Shown one piece after another: positions 8,331 to 18,288 of a stretch of DNA of 64,000 bases. Location: NCBI GenBank assembly GCA_016714365.1, contig JADJNH010000005.1:2332501-2396500 (forward strand). Reading direction: 5' to 3'. The notes under the pieces are model-generated. The model was not told the DNA's origin. It ran no database searches and saw nothing but the letters and a program-made list of their open reading frames with translations. The first letter of the stretch is position 1. Each line of letters opens with the position of its first letter. The stretch is from Candidatus Vicinibacter affinis. Lineage in GTDB: Bacteria > Bacteroidota > Bacteroidia > Chitinophagales > Saprospiraceae. A program made the translations under genes and the position numbers.

Positions 8331-9446
8331 TTATTTTTTAACCATTTTGGCAAGATAAACCACCACCGGAAAATGATCTGAGTACCCGTAATTGTAAACG
8401 TCTCCGGAGAATGTTCGGCGTGGATAATTTTTATAATGACCATCCTCCTGAATCATAAATTCTTCGTGAAATATTTTATGCTTTAAGTACTTGTATTGTT
8501 CATTTGATTTTCCAAGACAATTTTTTGACAACAGGATCTGATCAAAAAGACTCCAGCTGTCATCATGGGCAGTGGTTCCTTCACCTAAAAGGTAATTTTT
8601 ATAAAAAGGGTTATAAAAACTGCCTGATTTTAAGGACTTAACATCCTTTTCCGCAAGCAAATATTTAGTGACACTTTTAGCATCCGGATTGTCATTCAGG
8701 TCACCCATGATAAAAATATTGGCGTCCGGATGCAAGGCTTGCAGGGAGTCTGCAATCTCCTTGTTTTTTTTGCTGGCTTGGATTCTTAAGGGCCTTGTAG
8801 CAAGTTCCCCACCTCGTTTGGAAGGCCAGTGATTGACCAAAATATAGGCCGTCTGGTTTTCTATTTTGCCTTTGGCGACCAGCAACCCTCTGGTTTTACG
8901 GGATTTGCCATCAGCATCAGTCAATGGGATTTCAATCATCTGGGCTTCCAGTGGAGTGAAATACTTCTCCTGATACAAAATGGCCAAATCAATTCCTCTA
9001 GGATCAAAAGAATTGAAATGGAGGATTTGATAATTTCGTTCTTTCAGATATGGTGTATTCACCAAATCTTGAAGTACCCTTCTGTTTTCTACTTCACAAA
9101 CACCCAAAATACCGACACCGTCCGGATTTAAGTCTGTTCCAAGTTTTACGATGACTTCTGAAAGTCGTATTAATTTGTCCTGATATTTATCTTCAGTCCA
9201 GGCCTTGGGACCCGTTGGCGTAAATTCTTCATCAGCAATGGTAGGGTCATCTTCTGTATCAAATAGATTTTCAAGATTGTAGAATCCAATGCAAGTGATT
9301 TTTGCTTGTTGCCCCTGACTATTGGTAACAATGCTCAAAGAAAAAACCAAGTGAATGAACAGAAAGAAGGTTTTTCTAAAAATACAAGGTGTAATGTGGA
9401 ATAGCTGGATTAATCTGGATAAATTTGAGCTTGAATACTGGATCAT
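8331..9446 (-). CDS. Secreted endonuclease/exonuclease/phosphatase-family enzyme
   Basis: This gene encodes a DNase I-like (EEP) fold enzyme. Catalytic landmarks are FYNLENLFDTEDDP at the N-terminus (metal-binding Glu), EVENR, VNHWPSKRGG (catalytic His), GDLNDNPDAKS (Asp/Asn pair) and the final GYSDHFPVVVYL (Asp-His). A hydrophobic signal segment (TFFLFIHLVFSLSIV followed by TNSQGQ) precedes the domain, so the enzyme is exported. The frame is open to 9629, but the part upstream is antisense to the neighbouring gene. I choose ATG 9446, which gives 371 residues; the true start could be closer to the signal. It is divergent from a TonB-type receptor and DUF5689-type lipoprotein, a grouping suggestive of nucleic acid or phosphoester use. 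Confidence 0.85.
   Translation of the reverse strand: MIQYSSSNLSRLIQLFHITPCIFRKTFFLFIHLVFSLSIVTNSQGQQAKITCIGFYNLENLFDTEDDPTIADEEFTPTGPKAWTEDKYQDKLIRLSEVIVKLGTDLNPDGVGILGVCEVENRRVLQDLVNTPYLKERNYQILHFNSFDPRGIDLAILYQEKYFTPLEAQMIEIPLTDADGKSRKTRGLLVAKGKIENQTAYILVNHWPSKRGGELATRPLRIQASKKNKEIADSLQALHPDANIFIMGDLNDNPDAKSVTKYLLAEKDVKSLKSGSFYNPFYKNYLLGEGTTAHDDSWSLFDQILLSKNCLGKSNEQYKYLKHKIFHEEFMIQEDGHYKNYPRRTFSGDVYNYGYSDHFPVVVYLAKMVKK
9420..9427 (+). promoter_or_regulatory. Candidate -7 promoter element (TAAATTTG)
   Basis: This TAAATTTG is identical to the element at 1457-1464 and also lies 17 nt before an ATG (9445). It sits inside the signal-peptide region of the divergent nuclease gene. Confidence 0.45.
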
Positions 9447-12192
9447 GATCGTATCTAAACGGGTTATTTTATTATTTTGTTTGATGTCTCTTGGACAAAG
9501 CATTTTTAGCCAGGATCTTAAAGGCATAGTTACAGATTTTTCTACAGGTAAAGGCATAGAAGGGGTCAAAGTGTTAGTTGTAGAGGATAATATGATCGTT
9601 TTTACGGACAAATTTGGTAAATTTTCCATGAAGGCTTTTAATGCGAATGAAAATATTACCCTTAAATTGGATAAACCCGGTTATAAAATTCTCGAACATA
9701 ATATTAACGCCCGGGAAACCTCTGGTCAAGAGCTTGAATTTTTTCTTATTTTAGTAAATGCTCCTAAAATTGAGATTCCCACTATTCAACTGGATGAGGG
9801 AGATGGTGATGATGACCAGGATTCTGAAGTGTACAGTCTGTTAACCAGTTCACGTGACCCCATTTTGCAGGCAGCAGCTTTCCAGTTCAGTCCATTCAGA
9901 TTCAAACTTAAATCAATTGATCAGATTTACAACCAGGTAGGGTTTAATGGGTTTCTGTTGACAGATCTGGAAAATGGCAACAATCCATTTTATTTGTTTT
10001 CCGGACAAAACCAAATTACCCGCTATTCTGAAAATGATCTGAGTTATCCAATTCAGGAGAATGACTTTGGAAGTCTTGGAATTAACCAATGGATCAATTT
10101 TGATCCTGCCTCCTACAGAAAAGGTTTTACGGCCAATTATTCTTTGTCAAACAGGTCTTACACACATCGTCTTGCATTGCAATATGTCAACCATCTTCCT
10201 GGAAAGGGCCTTCACTACATCCTGGGCGCAAACCGACGGTGGGCTCAGGAAGCCAATATACCCGGTACTTTTTATGATGCATGGGGAGTTTACGCGGGCA
10301 TTTCCAAAAAATTTAAATCGAACTCAGGTTTGAGTTTATTTTATGTGCAGGCACCTGTCGTGCGGGGTAAAAACAGTCCGGGAGTAAAAGAGGTATATGA
10401 CTTATCCGGAGATCCTTTGTACAATTCATATTGGGGATACCAAAATGGGGAGAAAAGAAATGCCAGAATGGCTTCAACAAATATTCCGGCCATTTTTCTT
10501 AATTTTCATTCAAACCCAAACAATCGAGTAAGCTTTACTTCGGGTATCATGTTGGTCAAAGGAAAAAGATCTGATTCAAATCTCGATTGGAACGATGCTT
10601 ATGATCCGCGACCGGATTATTATCAAAAATTACCTTCGTTTATTGAATATGCGCCAACTAAAGACACCATATCCTCTTTGTGGCAAACCGATGAATCAGT
10701 CAGACAAATCAATTGGACAAGAATGCATCAGGTAAACAGATCTAACATAAACACTGTGTACAACATAAATGGAGGTTCTGATTCTATTACCGGAAGGCAA
10801 TCACAATATATTCAATTCGATCGTCATTCAGATCCAACCGATTTGGAACATTTTCTTCAGTTAAAATATTCATTGGGAAAAATAAAGCTGACCTCTGCAT
10901 ACAGAATTGAATACACTATTAAAGAAAACTATCTCGAATTGCTTGATCTTCTCGGTGGAGATTTTTACGTGGACAAAGAAACATTTATCGATGATGTCAG
11001 CAAGTCAGATCCGGATGTAAATTTGAAAAATAAAATTATTAAAGTTGGGGATAAGTTATCTTATGATTACAGCTCGGTTTTGCAACGCTATTCTAGTTTT
11101 ACTCAGGCTGTTTACAAGAGAAAGAAATTTGATTTTAGTGCAGGGTTTTTAGTTGCACACAAACGTGACTTTCGGGAGGGCAGATTTCAAAATGCAATTT
11201 TCGAAAACGCTAAAGGCAAGTCTGAGACTCTTACCGGATTTCAATGGGCTGTAAAGACAAATTCTACTTACAAAATTAATGGACGCAATTATGTTTCCAT
11301 GTCCTTGGCATATGAATCGCTGCCTCCATTGTTTGATCAGGTTTTTATAAACCCGGGATGGAGAGCTGATGTCATTCCTGATATTCAAAATACCACCAAC
11401 AGGTCAGGGGAGATTCGTTACTATTTTAAAAGTCCTGGCTTTAAATTTCAATTAGGTGGATTTGCTATTCAATCAAAAAATCAAACGAGAAATAAAGATT
11501 TTTTTCTGGACGGAGATTTGGAAACCGGGAATAACCCTGAACTTAGAGACGGAGGTCTAATTAATGGTTTTTATACGGGACTTAATCAGGATCATCTTGG
11601 AGTGGATGTAGGTGTAGAATATGCTCTGCCATTTGGCTTTGTTTTAGGAGGGATGTTTCAAAATAACCTGGCTGTGTATACAAGCAGACCCGATTTTTTG
11701 ATTTACGATCAATTCAGTAAAGCGGCGTCAAAATATACGATTTATTTGAAAAATTTCTTTGTTCCCGGGACACCTCAGACGGTAGGTACCCTAAATTTAA
11801 AATATAATTTTAAGCGATTTGGATTTGCCACTTTAAATTTCTCCTATGTGGATCGATCATACCTCGAAGTAAATCCGCTTAGACGAACTTCGGAGGCAAC
11901 TCAGGGAATCGACAGAAATACTGATTTGTTCCGCTCTTATATAGATCAGGAAAAACTACCGGCTTACTTTGTAATGGATGCATTTATTTTTAAAAGTTAT
12001 AAGATATATGGCCATTATACAAGCATCAGCCTTGGAGTAAACAATTTACTAAATAATAAAAATTTGGTCTCCGGAGGATTTGAACAATTCAGATTTGACT
12101 TTGAATCAAACAACCCTCAAAAATTTCCTAATAAATATTTCAACCTTCAGGGAATAAACTATTTCTTTAATCTCATCGTGTCATTTGAATAA
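9445..12192 (+). CDS. TonB-dependent receptor-type outer membrane protein
   Basis: From the ATG at 9445 this protein has 915 residues. A signal peptide (MIVSKRVILLFCLMSLG, ending near SIFSQ) is followed by a carboxypeptidase-like regulatory domain (DLKGIVTDFSTGKGIEGVKVLV) and an acidic linker (GDGDDDQDSEV). The rest has the alternating aromatic pattern of a large beta-barrel, ending in LIVSFE with a terminal aromatic-containing strand. The plug domain is less obvious than in ordinary TonB receptors, so transport is inferred and not shown. The frame is open upstream to 9355, but the signal peptide decides for 9445. The next gene starts 9 bp downstream, so the two are an operon, comparable in layout to a SusC/SusD-like pair. 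Confidence 0.82.
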   Translation: MIVSKRVILLFCLMSLGQSIFSQDLKGIVTDFSTGKGIEGVKVLVVEDNMIVFTDKFGKFSMKAFNANENITLKLDKPGYKILEHNINARETSGQELEFFLILVNAPKIEIPTIQLDEGDGDDDQDSEVYSLLTSSRDPILQAAAFQFSPFRFKLKSIDQIYNQVGFNGFLLTDLENGNNPFYLFSGQNQITRYSENDLSYPIQENDFGSLGINQWINFDPASYRKGFTANYSLSNRSYTHRLALQYVNHLPGKGLHYILGANRRWAQEANIPGTFYDAWGVYAGISKKFKSNSGLSLFYVQAPVVRGKNSPGVKEVYDLSGDPLYNSYWGYQNGEKRNARMASTNIPAIFLNFHSNPNNRVSFTSGIMLVKGKRSDSNLDWNDAYDPRPDYYQKLPSFIEYAPTKDTISSLWQTDESVRQINWTRMHQVNRSNINTVYNINGGSDSITGRQSQYIQFDRHSDPTDLEHFLQLKYSLGKIKLTSAYRIEYTIKENYLELLDLLGGDFYVDKETFIDDVSKSDPDVNLKNKIIKVGDKLSYDYSSVLQRYSSFTQAVYKRKKFDFSAGFLVAHKRDFREGRFQNAIFENAKGKSETLTGFQWAVKTNSTYKINGRNYVSMSLAYESLPPLFDQVFINPGWRADVIPDIQNTTNRSGEIRYYFKSPGFKFQLGGFAIQSKNQTRNKDFFLDGDLETGNNPELRDGGLINGFYTGLNQDHLGVDVGVEYALPFGFVLGGMFQNNLAVYTSRPDFLIYDQFSKAASKYTIYLKNFFVPGTPQTVGTLNLKYNFKRFGFATLNFSYVDRSYLEVNPLRRTSEATQGIDRNTDLFRSYIDQEKLPAYFVMDAFIFKSYKIYGHYTSISLGVNNLLNNKNLVSGGFEQFRFDFESNNPQKFPNKYFNLQGINYFFNLIVSFE

Positions 12193-12201
12193 GTATAAAT
12201 T

Positions 12202-14241
12202 ATGGTGTTTAATAAATTTTTAAGTTGGTCAATTGGTTCGTTTTTGGCTTTGCTAGTGATTGCTTCCTGCGTGGACAGAGCGTTTGATGAACCTCCTGTG
12301 TTTACGCCAACCATTCCATTCAGTGCAAACAGCTCGATTGTACAACTAAAATCAAAATACATTCCTGGTCAATTTATCAACATTACCGAGGAGTTAAATA
12401 TCATCGCAACAGTGATTGCCGATGACCGTTCAGGTAACTTTTATAAAACTCTTGTAATCCAGGACAGTACTGGTGGAATTGAAGTTAAGATCAACAGTAT
12501 TGGATTATTTGCTTTGTTTCCTATAGGAACCCGCGTAGGAATTAAATGCAAAAATCTTACCATAGGAGATTATGCCGGACTCATTCAGTTAGGGCAGGGT
12601 TCCTATTTGGACAATGGAAGAGAACGGCTTGCCGGAATAGAAGATGCGTTACTGGATCAATATGTTTTTGCCGGAGAAAGAAACAAATTTGTAACCCCCA
12701 AAACAAAATCAATTAATGCCTTGAATTCTTTGGATTTAAGTACTTTAATAAAATTAGAAGATGTAGAGTTTGATCGTGCGGAATTAGGTAAAACATATGC
12801 AAACGTTGCGACTCAAACATCTCAAAATATAATTTTGGTTGATTGCAACAAGGCTAGTTTGTTGTTGCGAACCAGTGGTTTTGCGGATTTTGCCAATTTT
12901 TCAATACCTGCAGCTAACGGAAGCCTTACAGGTGTATTGTCAAAGTTTAATACCGATGTGCAAATCTACATTCGTGATACTTCAGACATCCTTTTCAACA
13001 AAACTCCTTGTGGGGGTGGCAGTGGACAGGCTATTCTAAAATCAATTTCAGAAATCAGATCACTTTATTCAGGAGCTGCCAGTAATATATCCGAAGATTA
13101 TAAAATTTTAGGCATAGTAACTTCAGATAAAGACAATTCAAACGTGAATGCACGAAATTTATTTATTCAGGATGCTTCTGGTGCCATTACAGTTCGTTTT
13201 TCAGCCAATCATTCTTATGCTTTAGGAGATGAGCTCGAGATCAATTTAAAAGGAATAGAGTTGTCTGAATTTAATGGACTCCTTCAATTAAATAATGTTC
13301 CTGTAAACAAGGTAACCAAAATTTCAAGTGGTAAATCTATTTCACCAAAGCAAATTACAATTGGGGAATTGTTGACTTCCTTTGAAAACTATGAAAGTCA
13401 ACTTGTCCAAATTGTAAATGCGTCATTATCTAAATCCAGTGGTACAACTTACACCGATAATGTGGAAGTTAACGACCAGACAGGTAAAATAAATCTGTTT
13501 ACCAGTCAAACAGCAAAATTCGCAAACGATGTTTTTCCCTCAGCCATTGTAAAAATCACAGCCATCGTCTCACAATTCAATAGCAAACAACTATTAATTC
13601 GTAACCTGAATGATGTAGTGATAACTGGAGGAGGAGGAGGGCAATCCGAACTTAAATCAATAAAATTCATTCGTGATTTATTTGTCGGCACCTTGACCAA
13701 TGTCTCCGGAGATTTTAAAGTGAAAGGCATTGTGAGTTCTGAAAAAAATGCACTGAATGTTGTAACGCAGAATGTTTTCATTCAAGACGCTACGGCTGCT
13801 ATCGTGATTCGTTTTTCAGGGAATCATAGTTTTAATCTTGGCGACGAAATTGAAGTTGTGGTAAAAGGAGTGGAACTTTCCGAATTCAATGGTCTTTTGC
13901 AGCTCAATAGCACTCCATTGGCAAATGCCAAGTTAATTACTTCAGGAAATCAAATTCAACCCAGGGTAGTAACCATTGCACAAATAATTTCTGAAGCTGA
14001 GAATTGGGAAGGGCAATTGCTTAAGATATTGAACCCAAACTTTTCCAAATCCTCCGGTACAAATTACTCAGGTACAGTGATCATAAATGATGGGACGGGA
14101 ACAATAGACTTGTTTACACGTTCGCAAGCCAATTTTGCCGCTGATAATTTTCCAACTTCTGCGAAAAGTATCACAGGCATTTTGTCTCAATTTACCGCAA
14201 GACAATTGATCATGCGGACTGTGTCTGATATTGAGCAATAG
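12202..14241 (+). CDS. DUF5689-type OB-fold surface lipoprotein
   Basis: This 679-residue lipoprotein (signal ending VIASC) looks like the DUF5689 family, built from OB-fold-like beta domains. Residues of roughly 50-270 form one divergent copy. Residues about 272-477 and 478-679 are two clearly homologous copies, each starting with a Gly-rich linker (GGGSGQ, GGGGGQ). They share L(K)SI..IR.L, (L/V)FIQDA, IVIRFS or ITVRFS, and the exact run VELSEFNGLLQLN or IELSEFNGLLQLN. Such folds often bind nucleic acids or glycans; I cannot say which. It is the second gene of the receptor operon and could act as its surface binding partner. Confidence 0.8.
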   Translation: MVFNKFLSWSIGSFLALLVIASCVDRAFDEPPVFTPTIPFSANSSIVQLKSKYIPGQFINITEELNIIATVIADDRSGNFYKTLVIQDSTGGIEVKINSIGLFALFPIGTRVGIKCKNLTIGDYAGLIQLGQGSYLDNGRERLAGIEDALLDQYVFAGERNKFVTPKTKSINALNSLDLSTLIKLEDVEFDRAELGKTYANVATQTSQNIILVDCNKASLLLRTSGFADFANFSIPAANGSLTGVLSKFNTDVQIYIRDTSDILFNKTPCGGGSGQAILKSISEIRSLYSGAASNISEDYKILGIVTSDKDNSNVNARNLFIQDASGAITVRFSANHSYALGDELEINLKGIELSEFNGLLQLNNVPVNKVTKISSGKSISPKQITIGELLTSFENYESQLVQIVNASLSKSSGTTYTDNVEVNDQTGKINLFTSQTAKFANDVFPSAIVKITAIVSQFNSKQLLIRNLNDVVITGGGGGQSELKSIKFIRDLFVGTLTNVSGDFKVKGIVSSEKNALNVVTQNVFIQDATAAIVIRFSGNHSFNLGDEIEVVVKGVELSEFNGLLQLNSTPLANAKLITSGNQIQPRVVTIAQIISEAENWEGQLLKILNPNFSKSSGTNYSGTVIINDGTGTIDLFTRSQANFAADNFPTSAKSITGILSQFTARQLIMRTVSDIEQ

Positions 14242-14255
14242 TATTTTCTTGGCTT

Positions 14256-14954
14256 ATGGAGGTCTTTAAGTTTAAATATTTTGACCTGATCAATGGTGAG
14301 AATATTATGAAGCCTTCCACGGATAGTGTCATCTTAGGTGCCTGGGCTAGCAATATGAACTATACAAGAATTCTCGATTTGGGATGTGGTTCAGGTATAT
14401 TGAGTTTGATGTTGGCCCAACAGAATCAAAATTGTGAGGTGTTTGGAATTGATATAAATTTGGACGCAGTCGAATTGTCTAATGTGAATTTTATTAATAC
14501 TGGATTTGTCAATTCCTTTAAGTTTATTCATACGGATTTTACCGGCTCATCCCTCCCTGAACTTTTTTTTGATTTAATTATTTCCAATCCTCCATATTTT
14601 ATTGAAGATCTTCCATCCCAGCTACAATCAAAAAATCTTCAGCGGCATTTCACTGCCTCAAAAATTTCTCTATTGGCTTCAAACGTTGCAAATAGATTGA
14701 GTAAGGATGGCTTGTTTTTAATAGTAATGCCAATAGGTTTAGAATCTCTTTGGACGACAGAATTAATTATGAAAGGATTATATCCGGTTGAGTATTTAAA
14801 AATCAAACATTCGGAAAAGTCAGATACCTCTTTGGTTTGTGTGGCTTATTCGCGTTTTTCCAGTTTTGTCAATTTTGCAGAATTGGTAATTCTAAATGAA
14901 AAAGGGGATTATTCAGAGGCATATAAAGAGTTAACCCAAAACTTTATTTTATAG
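14256..14954 (+). CDS. trmN6: tRNA1(Val) adenine(37)-N6-methyltransferase family protein
   Basis: This 232-residue class I SAM-dependent methyltransferase of the TrmN6/YfiC type methylates A37 of tRNA(Val). The SAM-binding motif is LDLGCGSGILSLML, the acidic ribose-binding residue is in FGIDINLDAV, and the N6-adenine signature NPPYF occurs in DLIISNPPYF. The N-terminal FKFKYFDLINGENIMKPSTDSVILGAW also fits the family. It starts 14 bp after the DUF5689-type gene, so it may be read through from that operon, although its task is unrelated. Its 3' end converges on ribE. Confidence 0.88.
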   Translation: MEVFKFKYFDLINGENIMKPSTDSVILGAWASNMNYTRILDLGCGSGILSLMLAQQNQNCEVFGIDINLDAVELSNVNFINTGFVNSFKFIHTDFTGSSLPELFFDLIISNPPYFIEDLPSQLQSKNLQRHFTASKISLLASNVANRLSKDGLFLIVMPIGLESLWTTELIMKGLYPVEYLKIKHSEKSDTSLVCVAYSRFSSFVNFAELVILNEKGDYSEAYKELTQNFIL

Positions 14955-14973
14955 TCATATTTGTTTTTTAATC

Positions 14974-15573
14974 TCAATCCGAATGATTCCTTTGCTCAAT
15001 GGATCTCACAATATATTTCCCCAACACATCAAATTCTATATTTACTAAATCACCCACGTTTAGTGTTTTTAAATTAGTATTTTGATACGTGTACGGAATT
15101 ATTGAAACTTCAAAAAAATCTTTTCCTAAATCAGAAACAGTAAGACTTGTCCCATTGACACAAACGGAGCCTTTTTGAACAATGTAAAGGGCATATTCTG
15201 GCTCAAGGCCAAATCTAAATACATGGCTTCCTTCAAGGGTACCTATGGCAAGACAACGTGACGTGCCATCTACATGACCTTGAACAAAATGACCACTCAA
15301 ACGGTCACCAATTTTAAGTGATCGTTCAAGATTAATAAGATCTCCAATTTTAACATTATTGAATGCAGTCTTATGAATGGTTTCTTCAATTATAGTCACC
15401 CGATGGGTTTTAGAATCACATTCAACTACCGTAAGACAGACTCCATTGTGTGAAATGCTTTCATCAATTTTAACAAATTTACTTATCTCAGAAGCTACTC
15501 GTAGTTCAAGATTTCCATTTTTTCTTTCTAGGTCTGCTATTTTTCCAATAACCTCAATGATTCCTGTAAACAT
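14974..15573 (-). CDS. ribE: Riboflavin synthase, alpha subunit
   Basis: This 199-residue enzyme dismutates two 6,7-dimethyl-8-ribityllumazines to riboflavin. It opens with the family signature MFTGIIEVIGKI and has the two homologous lumazine-binding barrels. The first contains SHNGVCLTVVE, the second GHFVQGHVDGTSR and GSVCVNGTSLTVSD. Length is normal. Its ATG overlaps the TAA stop of the upstream T9SS cargo gene by one base (TAATG), which indicates translational coupling at the end of a long leftward cluster. The functional link to the upstream genes is unclear; other rib genes are not in the window. Confidence 0.95.
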   Translation of the reverse strand: MFTGIIEVIGKIADLERKNGNLELRVASEISKFVKIDESISHNGVCLTVVECDSKTHRVTIIEETIHKTAFNNVKIGDLINLERSLKIGDRLSGHFVQGHVDGTSRCLAIGTLEGSHVFRFGLEPEYALYIVQKGSVCVNGTSLTVSDLGKDFFEVSIIPYTYQNTNLKTLNVGDLVNIEFDVLGKYIVRSIEQRNHSD

Positions 15574-18288
15574 TATCTGCCTTTTAAAAGCTCAATAAAT
15601 CCGGTAATAATCCACTCCTGAATCTGGTCTGTGTTAGGGTAAGGAATTACCTTGCACTTGTAATAGTAAGTTCCATCACTTAATTGTTCCCCATTTAGAT
15701 TTGATCCGTTCCAGTTTATTTCGGGGTCAATCGATTTAAATACAACCTGTCCCCATCTGTTCAAAATGGTTAATTCAACAGATTGAATGTATCTGTTTAT
15801 TCTCGGAATAAAAAGATCATTAAACCCGTCCCCATTTGGTGTAAATGTATTAGGTAGTTCATATGCGGGACAATAATTGGCACAAATTTTTTCGAGTGGG
15901 GAACATTCAAGTCCCAAAGTATCATAAGCACTTACCTGATAGCACAATGGTTCGTTTCGGGTAATCATGTGTGTATATTTAGTAAGGTTTGGGTCTGCTA
16001 TTTCAGTTAATATTTCAGAACTGCCATCCTTGTATATGGCATAAACCCTGTAACCGGCTATATCCTGTGAGGGGCAATTAAGATTTGGATTATTCCAACT
16101 AATTTCATTCACTTGAACAGGTGAATCTGGATTGCCTTCACAGGGTCCTTTTACCTGAAATACCGGACAACAAGGTGGAGTCGAATCCCGAGCCAGAATA
16201 CAATACTCATTTGAATGATTAATCAACGGGCTTTCAATCCAGGGTATTCCATAATTCCCTTTCGCCTTTACTAAATAACAATACTCCTCACCATAAATAA
16301 TGTCATGGTCCTGATAAGACCTGGAAGAGGTAGTGAATATAGAATCGTAGATTGCTGCAATTTTGTTCTTTTTAAATACCGTGTATTCATAATTATTCCA
16401 GGGAGTCGATTCGTCCCAGGTTAATAGCATAAATCCATTGTCATTTTTTACGATTAAGAATATACTTTCAGCGGTATCGGATTCAACTCTAAATTGATCA
16501 CCCGAAATGATTTCGATTTTGTAAAAATGACTGGTTGAAGAAGTGTTTCTCAGACTGTCAATAAAAAGTGTATCTATAAAATTCCTTAAGCTGTTGGGGC
16601 TTTGTGTATAATCGGTTATTTCTGAAAAAATTATTGAGTTTTCAGAATGGTAAGCTTTTATGGTAAACGGAGGTGTTCTTTTCTGGTAGTCGTACTTTTC
16701 AGGATCCGGTTTTGTCCACTTGATCAATATTTTTCCATTCACCGGATTGGTGGTAAGTACATCAGTATTTAACAACAAAGGAGAATCAGTTGAAAGATAA
16801 TCACACGTTTCATTGGAGGCTAAAGAGGGTGTGAAATTGTAAGGAAAGTTCCCGGGACTTAGTTTTGCAAATTCAGCTTGCACTCGGTAACAATATGCAT
16901 TTCCTTTTAAGGCAGTACTGTCTAAAAAAGTAAACTTTAAATTATTAAGGTCGTTTACGAGGTAGGCCAATTGCTTATATGCGGATTGCTCAAGTCCCGG
17001 ATTGCAAGTGTCCTGACGTAGAAATCCATTATTTATTTTGCGCCAAACCGAAAATCCCCTAAAGTCAGATGAATCCATTGTGCATTTATAAGGAGCATCC
17101 CAATAAAGTCTGATATTTTCATTTTCGTTGATGGAAGTTAGATTTTCAGGTGACGGCCCTATCACTTTAATCCTTATTACTCTTGTAGTGGTTAAACCTG
17201 AAGTATCAAAATAATTATCTACGGCTTTTATAAAAATGGAATATGGTTCTTTTCTTACATGATTGCAAGCAGTCATCCATTTGAAATTAATATTTACTCT
17301 CGGTTGATTGAATCCGGATGGAAAAAAAACCTGAGCCGGATTTTCCAAAAACAAGGGAGCTCCATCCACCTCAATTTTTACGCTTCCTCCTCTGGATCCT
17401 TTATCCGGATCCTCCACAAAAAAATTTAAATCTATAAGACTGCCCGCAATTACACAGGTGTCAAGAATGCCGGTAATTGAAGGTGGATTATTTTCTTTAC
17501 AAGATTCCACAACCAAGATTTGCATGTCTCTGATGGTGGAACTGATCTTAATTCCCTTCCGATATTCAGAAATGGCAATCGCGATATTATACTCTCCTGC
17601 TCTTTGTGGAGACCTCCAAATAAAACTTCCGGTTTTGGAATCCAAACTAACAGTATTGTTGATCCCGGGACTTATCTGACTGGGTAATAGATAATTTGGG
17701 ACAGCAGTGTTTGCAGCCATTAATGGAGTAACCAACTCAAATGAAAGACTGTCTCCATCTTCGTCATATGCAGATGGATTGTGTTCAAATACCTGATACA
17801 GACAGGCAATATCTATAGGTGCCTTCAGCAATATTGGGGAATGGTTTATTCCCTGAAAAGTAGTGTTGAATAATGTGATGGTAGACTGTATATAAAATGG
17901 AACATTGATGGAATTTGGAGGATCAACATTTAAAATGTTGTCAATTCTGTTGGGGTCCAGCATACTGATACTGTAAGTTCCTCTGCCGGGATAGGTATGT
18001 TCTGCTATGTAAATATTTTTTTTTATGTCATTGGGCAAAGGTTGACCATTGCCATTTGATCTTTTTACATTCGTAAAACTCCCATCTCCCCAGCTAATGC
18101 CTGAGCGTATCCCTGTCGGCTCCTACACTCGATGTTTTCGTATAGGTTACGAGGGTGGCTCTTATAGTCAGATTACTTAGTTGTATGTAAGTTATCTCTC
18201 CTGCTCTGTTGTGGGTGGCATACAAACCAACACCATTCAAAATGGCCAAAAAAAGTAATAATATTTTTCTTAAACGACGCCTTTTCAC
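15573..18288 (-). pseudogene. T9SS type B cargo protein, disrupted by one frameshift
   Basis: Read as one gene this would be about 904 residues. The 5' part (18288 to 18094, GTG start) has a signal peptide and then ATHNRAGEITYIQLSNL..YTKTSS, a common start of Bacteroidota gliding-associated proteins. It hits TAG at 18094-18096. Removing the G at 18099 (plus strand) restores ISWGDGSFTNVKRSNGNG and joins PNDIKKNIYIAEHTYPG, the expected continuation. The 3' part holds Ig/fibronectin-like regions and a gliding motility-associated C-terminal domain (NTFTPNGDGFNDLFI, LNRWGQVVF, DGTYYYKCKV), a type B sorting signal. The GTG start overlaps the rfbD stop by four bases. A true pseudogene or a sequence error are both possible; the rest of the frame is intact. 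Confidence 0.8.
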
